From positions 5,001 to 69,000 of the forward strand of contig JACYXH010000734.1 in assembly GCA_026745465.1 (NCBI GenBank): a stretch of DNA of 64,000 nucleotides, given 5' to 3'. A program made the translations under genes and the position numbers. This DNA comes from Lota lota. Lineage: Eukaryota; Chordata; Actinopteri; Gadiformes; Lotidae. Below the pieces are notes generated by a model that was given only the letters and a program-made list of their open reading frames with translations, searched no databases and was not told the origin of the DNA. Numbering within the stretch: the stretch's first letter is position 1; every line of letters begins with the position of its first letter. Below, one piece after another: positions 56,856 to 64,000 of the stretch.

Positions 56856-59454
56856 ATGACGAAGAGACGACGTGGACGCGTTAGCCTCTCCGGAGACGAA
56901 GAACAAGACGTTTTAAAGCGGAGAGCCGGGACAGAAACATTCCAAGGTGGGTCCAACACATTGAACCTCTAATCCTCATTGTTGCCGTCCTGTCCACAGG
57001 GCGCCATGTTGTACTGTAGCGTTAGCCCCACACGGGTCTCCTGCGCTCCGTGTGAACACGTGATGTTGATGCTTAGCGAAACCAACCTTCACGTGCTCTA
57101 TTGTGTCGCCTCGTCGGATTCCACCAGCGCGTGCTCGGTGCTCGGCGTCCTGTTTTGAGCACGGCGCCACACGCGGGGCCGCGCTCTGTGCGCTTTGGTT
57201 GAACCCGACCAGGCGAGGTCAACACGGGACTTTAACAAAGTTAGTTTGGTGTTAAAGCATCAGGGCGTTCTTCACGAGGAGGACGCATGCGTGAGTAGGG
57301 ATGGGTCCCGAAACCGGGTGTTAACCGGGGCCCCTGGGGGTGGACCCATGATACTATTACACACCGTAGTATATAAAGTGTAATCTAATCTAAGTATCGG
57401 TGAGCTCCGACGTACCCGGCGCTGCAAGCGGTATTTGAGGAACAAAGAAAATAGATTTACTTCCTGTTGATCGTTCATCCAGAATGATTACCAGGAAAGG
57501 AATAAAAGCAGATCTTCCTCCAGAAGAACTGTTCAGATAAGGCTTCAGGCCTTTTTTAGGCCCAGCTGCATGCAGACCCCGTCCCTGTTGCTCTATGCCA
57601 CTGTCTTTTCTTTTCTCTTGTTTATTGATTTCTTTTTGTTTGTATCACATTTCAATTCTGTCTATATTATAGAGTCTATAATAGTTATATATTCAAAACC
57701 TGTGTACGGTGTTGCTGGTGAAGAAAGATGTCTTGTTCTTAACTTGTCTTATTCTTAACACATTATTACATGTATATAACGTATAGTTAAAAACGGTAAT
57801 TTAATTTTCATAATTTTTATTTCTAGGAATGGCGTCCAATTCTTCCTGGTCTGAGGATAACTTTTCATGTCCCATCTGCCTGGATGTGTTCAACAGCCCA
57901 GTCACCACACCATGTGGACACAACTTCTGCAGAACCTGTATTACAAGGTTCTGGGATGGCCAAATCCAGTACAAATGTCCTGTTTGTAACAAACTGTTCC
58001 AGACAAGACCTGATTTACAGGTCAATACTCTCTTTTCAGAGATGATTGATCAGTTTAGAAGGTCTGTACGAGTCACAGAGCAGCCGTGTGTTGAACCAGC
58101 AGAAGTTCCCTGTGATGTCTGTACTGGGACCCAGCTGAAGGCTGTGAAGTCCTGCCTAGTGTGTTTTACCTCTTACTGCCACACCCACCTGGAGCCACAT
58201 CAGAGAGTCGCAGGCCTGAAGAGACATCGGCTGGTCGAGCCTATGGACCGTCTGGAAGACAGGATGTGTAAGAAACACGACCGACTTCTGGAGCTCTTCT
58301 GCCAGACTGAACAGGTGTGTGTGTGTCAGTTCTGCACAGAGACAGACCACAAGTCCCATCCTGTTGTACCTCTAAAGGAGGAATATGAAATGAAGACGGC
58401 CCAGCTGGGCAAGATAGAGACTGATGTTCAGCAGATGATCCAGGAGAGAAAACTAAAGATTAAGGAGATCAAAGACACAGTAGAATTGAGCAAGAATGAC
58501 GCAGACAGAGAGATAGCTGATGGTGTGCAGGTCTTGACTGCTCTGATGCGCTACATTGAAAAGTGGCAGGATGATCTCAATCAAAGAGTTAAAGAGAAAC
58601 TGAAATCCACAAAGAAAGAGGCTGAAGACCTCATCAAAGAGCTGGAGCAGGAAATAGAAGATCTGACCAATAGAAGCTCAGAGGTGAAGCAGCTCTCAAA
58701 CACTGAAGACCACCTCCACTTCCTCCAGACCTTCAGATCCCTGAAGAATCCTCCACCCACCAGGGACTGGACAACGGTGGAGGTCCGTCCTCTGTCATAC
58801 GTACGGACCTTGTGGAGATCCCTGGATCAGCTGGAGGAGACACTGAATATGGAGATGAAGAAGCTGCGTGATGATGCTGAACTGAAGAGGATTCAGCAGT
58901 ACGAAGTAGATGTGACTCTGGATCCTGATACAGCTTATCCCACTCTCATCCTGTCTGAGGATGGGAAACAAGTACATCATGGAGGTGTATGGAAGACACT
59001 CCCAGACAACCCTAAGAGATTTACACAGAAGCTAAATGTTCTCACGAGGCAGAGCTACTCCTCAGGAAGATTTTACTTTGAGGTCCAGGTTAAAGACAAG
59101 ACTCAATGGTGTTTAGGAGTGGCCAGAGAGTCCATCAACAGAAACGGTGGGATCAAACCCATCCCTAAGAATGGTTACTGGACTATTTTATTCAACAAGG
59201 AAGGGTTAATATTTAGAAGTAACCCTGAAGTCTCTCTCCCTCTGAGAGTTGAGCTCCAGAAGGTGGGGGTGTTTGTTGATTATGATGAGGGTCTGGTCTC
59301 CTTCTATGATGTGGAAGCCAGGGTTCATATCTACTCTGCTACTGGCTGCACCTTTAATGAGCCTCTCTATCCATTCCTCGGTCCAGGGATCTATGTTTAT
59401 AAAGGTAAAAACTCTGCCCCCCTGATCATCTCACCTGTCAATCAAACAGACTAG
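56856..59454 (+). CDS. TRIM-family E3 ubiquitin ligase (RING, B-box, coiled coil, B30.2)
   Basis: Two coding exons: 56856-56946 (donor CAAG|GTGGGT) and 57827-59454 (acceptor TTATTTCTAG), joined in phase 1 to give about 572 residues. Exon 1 adds a basic then acidic N-terminus (MTKRRRGRVSLSGDEEQD). Exon 2 holds everything else. The C3HC4 RING runs from CPICLDVF through CGHNFC and CITRFW to CPVC. The B-box region has CDVCTG, CLVCF, YCHTHL, then CKKHDRLLELFCQTE and CQFCTETDHKSH. A Lys/Glu-rich coiled coil follows. The last 180 residues are PRY-SPRY (VTLDPDTAYPTLILSED, RFYFEVQV, WCLGVARESI, YWTILF, VGVFVDYDEGLVSFYDVEA). All zinc ligands are visible, so ligase activity is plausible. It belongs with the expanded fish TRIM (finTRIM/TRIM39-like) group, usually linked to antiviral or inflammatory regulation; the exact orthologue is not assignable. 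Nothing breaks the frame. Confidence 0.9.
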
Positions 59455-60115
59455 GACCTTTTGTTTGATAATAAAATAATCAAACGACCAAAACCACTAA
59501 TGTTGTTTCCTGCATGGGAATCTCTGCTATGTTGATCTGAGAGAACTGCATTAATGTTGTACTGCTTTCATTTGACAAGAAGGAATTCATTCGGAAAAGA
59601 ACCCTGACTATTGTAAAATATAACCCATGATACATGATTCGATAATATATACTATATTGAGCAATATCTGATTACTGCTGAGTGTTTTTTATACATCTAA
59701 CAATATGAAATTGAGAAACATTTGCAGGTGCATGTTAAAAATCTCTAGTTTCTTTAACAAAACGAGTATAGTAGTTTCTACTCCTGAAATATGAATGTCA
59801 ATAATCAAATGTTTGAACACTTTTTTAATTACAATAAAAATGTACAAAATGTAGAATGGGGTCATTTTCTGTATAATAGTTACATTCTCTACATTATGTA
59901 TTCAATAGAATAGGTACATTCTCTACAATATGTATTCAGTAGAATAGGTACATTCTCAGTACAATATGTATTCAGTAGAAAAGGTACATTCTCAGTACAA
60001 TATGTATTCAGTAGAATAGGTACATTCTAAACAATATATATATATTCAGTAGAATAGGTACATTCTCTACAATATGTATTCAGTAGAATAGGTACATCCT
60101 CAGTACAATATGTAG
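59455..60115 (+). other. TRIM 3' UTR and downstream ~36-bp repeat
   Basis: AATAAA occurs at 59470-59475 and 59833-59838. From about 59885 to 60110 lies a degenerate repeat (ATTCAGTAGAATAGGTACAT, TCTCAGTACAATATGT). The segment 60590-60860 is a diverged second copy of 59700-59930. Related sequence in inverted orientation is at 10695-11579. Confidence 0.7.
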
Positions 60116-60497
60116 CTACATTCTCCTTACTCTTCCTCGCTCTCTCTCCCTCCTTCCCTCATTCTTTGCCTCCTCTCACTCTGTCCCACCCTCTCTCCTT
60201 CCCTCTCAGTGTCTCTCCTCTCTTCACCTCTCCCTCTTTCCCTCACTCCCCCTCTCTACCTCTCCCCCTCGCTCTCTCTCCCTCTTTCTCTCTCTTGCTC
60301 TAGCCTCCCCTCTCTCTCCCCCTCGCTCCTTCTCCCTCCCTCTCTCCTTCCCTCTCAGTCTCTCTCCACCTCTTTCCCTCCCTTCCTGTCTCTCTCCCCC
60401 CTCTCTCTCTACCACCTTCCCTCTCTCTCCCTTTATCTCTCTCGCTCTATCCTCTCCTCTCTCTCCCTCTCTTTCTCTCTCCCTCCCTCTCTCCTAC
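60116..60497. repeat. CT-rich low-complexity block
   Basis: Polypyrimidine DNA (CTCTCTCCCTCC variants), open in several frames with no protein meaning. Confidence 0.92.
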
Positions 60498-60929
60498 AGT
60501 GAAGCTGACTGTCATCGATGTCTCTGTGTCAACAGCATTTGGCCTGTGTCTTCCAATCTAAATGAAGTTCAATTTCATATCTCTCCATCTTGTTCCTGTT
60601 TTTTTAAACCTTTACAATTCAAAACGATTACAGCAAGTAGAAAATATTGACAATGTGAAGTGTTCATTTTGATAACACTAGTTTTTTTAACAAAATGTTT
60701 AGATGAATGTATACTTCTAAATTATGAATGACAACGTAATAAAATGTTTGAACACTTTTTTGAGTTCAATTTCAATTTACAAAAGTAGAATGGGACATAT
60801 TCAGTGGAAAAGGACCATTCTCTACAATATGCATTTAGTAGAATAGCTATATTCTCAATCTGTATTGTACTGAATAACTCTGTTAATAATATCTTCCTCT
60901 GTCTCTCCCTCTCTCTCCCTCTCCTACAG

Positions 60930-61715
60930 TCTCACCGGCTGAACCGGAGAACCCACAGTGTTGCAGGTCCCAACTCGCTGTGGCACATAGATGGGAATCA
61001 CATGCTGATCAGGAAGATGAGGGTGATGAATGCGTTCCAGTGGGGACTAAACACTCGACTTACTGGATCATTTACAGAGCATTGCGGTGCAAGCATTTCA
61101 CTCAAGTAAAAGTTCCTGCATGCAAATGTGACAAACAAAAAGATCCACACCGGTGTGAGTGAGTTGTGGATCCGATTGACTATGATGACATCAGGATAAA
61201 CCACCACCCATCCTGCACAGGCGTGTGTGTTAAGACACAAGTTAATACTCAGCTTGTTTTGTTTTTCTCAGACTATGGAACTGTAAAGAGGTTTATTAAA
61301 TTGAGGTTCCTAATTTCCTCTGTAATGTCACGTGTAATTATGAGACGTTTCTGTGTGTCTGTTTTGTATTATAACAGTATAAGCATAGAACCCATTTAAT
61401 ATCTTCCTAAAACTGAAGATGAATAACAGCTTTTGTTTCATTTGTGGGTGGAGAATAGCGATCCATGGTGGAATCTGTGGATTCAGCAGACTGGGTGTGT
61501 TTCTGCAGGCCACAACAGAAGTAGCACAGTGTTGGACCAGTTTGTTCAAGCCACTGCTAGGTACGGGGAACCGTCTGGAGTAAGGGGTGACCACGGAGGA
61601 CAAAACAACGGTGTTTGCTCGTCGGTGAACATTTACCGTGGATCAGAAAGAGGAAGTGGCATCCGGGCCAGAAGTGTCCATGGCCAGCGGATAGAGAGGC
61701 TTTGGGGAGATCTTT

Positions 61716-61757
<42 letters not shown>

Positions 61758-61890
61758 CGACAACTAATGTCTACCACCAGCTTTTCTCCTTCATTGAAAT
61801 GATGGAATCATGGACTGTACCAATGAGCCACACAAGTGGGCACCGCATTATGTTTATCTGCCACGGATCAACCGGGAAATATATAAATTA
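60930..61890 (+). pseudogene. Integrase-core (DDE) domain gene relic
   Basis: 60930-61030 (acceptor TCCTACAG) reads SHRLNRRTHSVAGPNSLWHI then DGNHMLIRKMRV, the first-Asp motif of integrase-core proteins widespread in fish genomes. After a scrambled stretch, 61510-61716 (acceptor TTTCTGCAG) reads HNRSSTVLDQFVQATARYGE, PSGVRGDHGGQNN and SVHGQRIERLWGDL, with the second Asp and the final Glu. A poly-G run then interrupts the frame, and 61758-61890 continues with VYHQLFSFIEMMES. The catalytic D-D-E residues persist, but stops and missing sequence around 61040-61430 and the poly-G insertion argue against function. Possibly transposon-derived. Confidence 0.65.
61718..61757. repeat. Very long poly-G tract
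   Basis: About 38 consecutive G residues inside the integrase-core relic. Confidence 0.92.
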
Positions 61891-62211
61891 GTCAAAATAC
61901 TGAAATAAATAAGTTTGTATTTTCAAAAGGATGTTTTTCATAAGGACCATTTATTTATTTCAGGGGACATATTTCATAATGCCACATTTATCTCTTTAAT
62001 GCCACATTTGAACGTGAACAGTATAACCGCTACTGCTGACCGCGTTCACACACACACACACACACACATCGTTTCCATGAAGGGAGCATGCACCTCACTA
62101 TGCTCCTACATGGAGCGTAGCATGCTAACACGACAGCACGGTGAGGAAAGCCCGTCAGACTGTCGCCTCAGAACATTTCATCCAGTCCTAGCGGGCGGTA
62201 GCGGGGCTGCT
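61891..62211. other. No recognisable feature; short (CA)n at 62046-62068
   Basis: Mixed DNA; no exon or RNA gene supported. Confidence 0.4.
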
Positions 62212-63612
62212 CCCCGGTGGTGGTGGTGGTGATGGTGGTGGTGGTGGTGGTGGTGGTGATGGTGGTCGATGTGGTGGTGGTGGTGGTGGTGGTGGATGTA
62301 GTGCTGGTGGTGGAGGTGGTGGTGGATGTGGTGATGGTGGATGTGGTGGTGGTGATGGTGGTGGTGGATGTAGTGGTGGTGGTGGATGTGGTGGTGATGG
62401 TGGTGGTGGTGGTGGTGATGGTGGTGGATGTGGTGGTTCTGGTGGTGGTGGTGGTGGTGTGGTGGTGACATGGTGGTGGATGGTGGTGGATGTGGTGGTG
62501 GATGTGGTGCTGGGGTGTGGATGGTGGTGGGGTGGTGGTGGTATGGTGGTGTGGTGGAGGTGGTGGTGGTGGTGGGGTGGTGGTGTGTGGTGGTGGGTGG
62601 GATGGTGGATGGTGGTGGTGGAGGGGGGGGGTGGGGGGGGTGGGGGTGGTGGGGTGGTGGGTGGTGGGGGTGGTGGATGTGGTGGGGTGGTGGTGGGATA
62701 GGGGAGGTGGTGGTGGGGGGTGGTGGTGGAGGGGTGGTGGTGGGTGGTGGTGGGTGGGGGTGGGGGGTGGTGGTGGTGGTGGTGTGTGGGGGTGTGGGTG
62801 GTGGAGGTGGTGGGTGGTGGTGGTGGAGGGGGTGTGGGTGGTGGGTGTGGTGGTGGAGGTGGTGGTGGTGGTGGTGGGTGGTGGTGGTGGGTGGTGGTGG
62901 GGGGTGGTGGTGGTGGTGGTGGTGGTGTGGGGTGGTGGTGGATGGTGGTGGGTGGTGGTGGTGTGGTGGTGGTGGGTGGTGGTGGTTGTGGGGGGGGTGG
63001 GTGGTGGGGTGGGTGGTGGTGGTGGTGATGGTGGGTGGTGGTGGTGGTGGTGTGGTGGTGGAGGTGGGTGGTGGTGGGTGGTGGATGTAGTGTGGTGGTG
63101 GGTGGGGTGGGTGTGTGTGGTGGTGGGGGTGGTGTGGTGGTGGTGGTGGTGGGTGGTGTGGGTGGTGGAGGGTGGTGGGTGGGTGGTGGTGGTTGGTGGG
63201 TGGTGGGTTGGTGGGGTGGTGGTGGTGGTGGAGGTGGTGGTGGTGGTGGTGGTGGTGGTGTGGTGGTGGGGTGGTGGGTGGTGGTGGTGGATGGGTGGTG
63301 GTGGTGGTGGTGGTGGTGTGGTGGGGTGGTGGTGGTGGTGGTGGTGGTGGATGTGGTGTGGTGGTGGTGTGGTGGGGTGGTGGTGGTGGTGGGTGGTGGT
63401 GGTGGATGTGGTGTGGTGGTGGTGGTGTGGTGGTGTGGTGGTGGTGGTGGATGTGGTGAGGTGGTGGTGGTGTGATGGTGGATGGTGATGGTGGAGGTGG
63501 TGGTGGTGGTGGAGGTGGTGGATGGTGGTGGTGGTGGTGGTGGATGGGTGGTGGTGTGGTGGTGGTGGTGGGTGGTGGATGTGGTGGTGGTGCTGGTGGT
63601 GGTGGTGGAGTG
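62212..63612. repeat. 1.4-kb (GGT)n array
   Basis: GGT repeats with GAT, GGG and GTGG variants, becoming G-richer in the middle. All long Val/Gly/Trp frames in it are repeat translations. Confidence 0.96.
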
Positions 63613-63624
63613 CTCGGGTCTGGT

Positions 63625-64000
63625 CTTCAGTAGGCTGATGATACTGGCCTACTGAAGACCAGACAGACCAGTTTTCCAGGAACAGTCCCCGTTTTAAGAA
63701 AAATAGGATTTCAAAGATATATGAATCGATTGAAAGGTTCTAACTTGCTCATGAATATTAATGGCTGGACAGTTGGTAATTAGTCTGGGGTCTATCTGAT
63801 AGGCTGTGACGTGGCCTCGCTACGCGGGGGTCTCTCTATGGACTTTATACCATTAGCAGACTAACGATAGGCTATCAATACAACACAGAACGATTCCCTA
63901 TTGGAGGAGCCGACTCTGGCTGGTTTCTGGCTGGCTAACCACAGCTTAAAACACATCATAGTAAACCTTTGGGCCCAATCTCCACTAGGCCTACAGTAGC
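63625..64000 (+). repeat. Dispersed repeat Y, copy 2
   Basis: Matches 39590-39965 (TCTGGGGTCTATCTGATAGG, GCTTAAAACACATCATAGTA) and, like it, follows a GGT microsatellite and AGTGCTCGGGTC. It runs to the end of the window. Confidence 0.8.

Noticed and set aside
59880-60120. Possible extra TRIM exon after the stop
   Set aside because: The region is a degenerate ~36-bp repeat, and the TRIM frame ends cleanly at 59454 with a complete B30.2 domain.

Overview
The window is vertebrate (teleost) genomic DNA. It has spliced genes with GT-AG introns, isolated NLR-type LRR and B30.2 exons, a TRIM E3 ligase, fish-type fucolectin and C-type lectin domains, DIRS/Gypsy/pogo transposons, and an extreme load of micro- and minisatellites. 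A gadiform such as cod would fit (expanded B30.2-NLRs, dense CA and tandem repeats), but that is inference. Most long open frames here are translations of tandem repeats, not genes.

Layout. 1-1060: last exon of a C-type lectin-like gene and an orphan phase 1-1 immunoglobulin exon. 1-5.3 kb: a minisatellite interrupted by an LTR-like element, then a B30.2 (PRY/SPRY) exon. 5.3-10.7 kb: micro/minisatellites and little else. 10.7-13.6 kb: an inverted relic of a TRIM 3' UTR ending at a three-LTR Gypsy remnant. 14.75-17.35 kb: an NXPE-family gene with several single-base frame disruptions. 17.7-28.4 kb: a giant imperfect inverted repeat whose arms are about 3 kb of CCAACACC-type minisatellite facing about 2.9 kb of its complement, plus a 41-bp satellite. 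28.4-34 kb: duplicated and inverted segments of the 5' part of a lectin gene, including spare copies of its small exons. 34.04-37.54 kb: that gene, a predicted type II membrane protein joining a fucolectin (F5/8 type C) domain to a C-type lectin domain. 38-43.5 kb: dispersed repeats and satellites. 43.5-53.9 kb: two NLR 3' ends in opposite orientation (minus: two LRR exons, linker, B30.2; plus: B30.2), with solo LTRs and a pogo-like transposon between them. 54.5-56.7 kb: a DIRS1-like element carrying only an intact tyrosine recombinase. 56.86-59.45 kb: an apparently intact two-exon TRIM gene. 60.1-64 kb: CT-rich DNA, a decayed DDE integrase-core gene, a long poly-G run and 1.4 kb of GGT repeats.

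The recognisable host genes fall mostly into innate immune families: lectins, NLR/B30.2 and TRIM. They sit in repeat-rich DNA where minisatellites and transposons mark many duplication breakpoints. Family assignments rest on reading motifs and splice sites by eye; no database search was possible.
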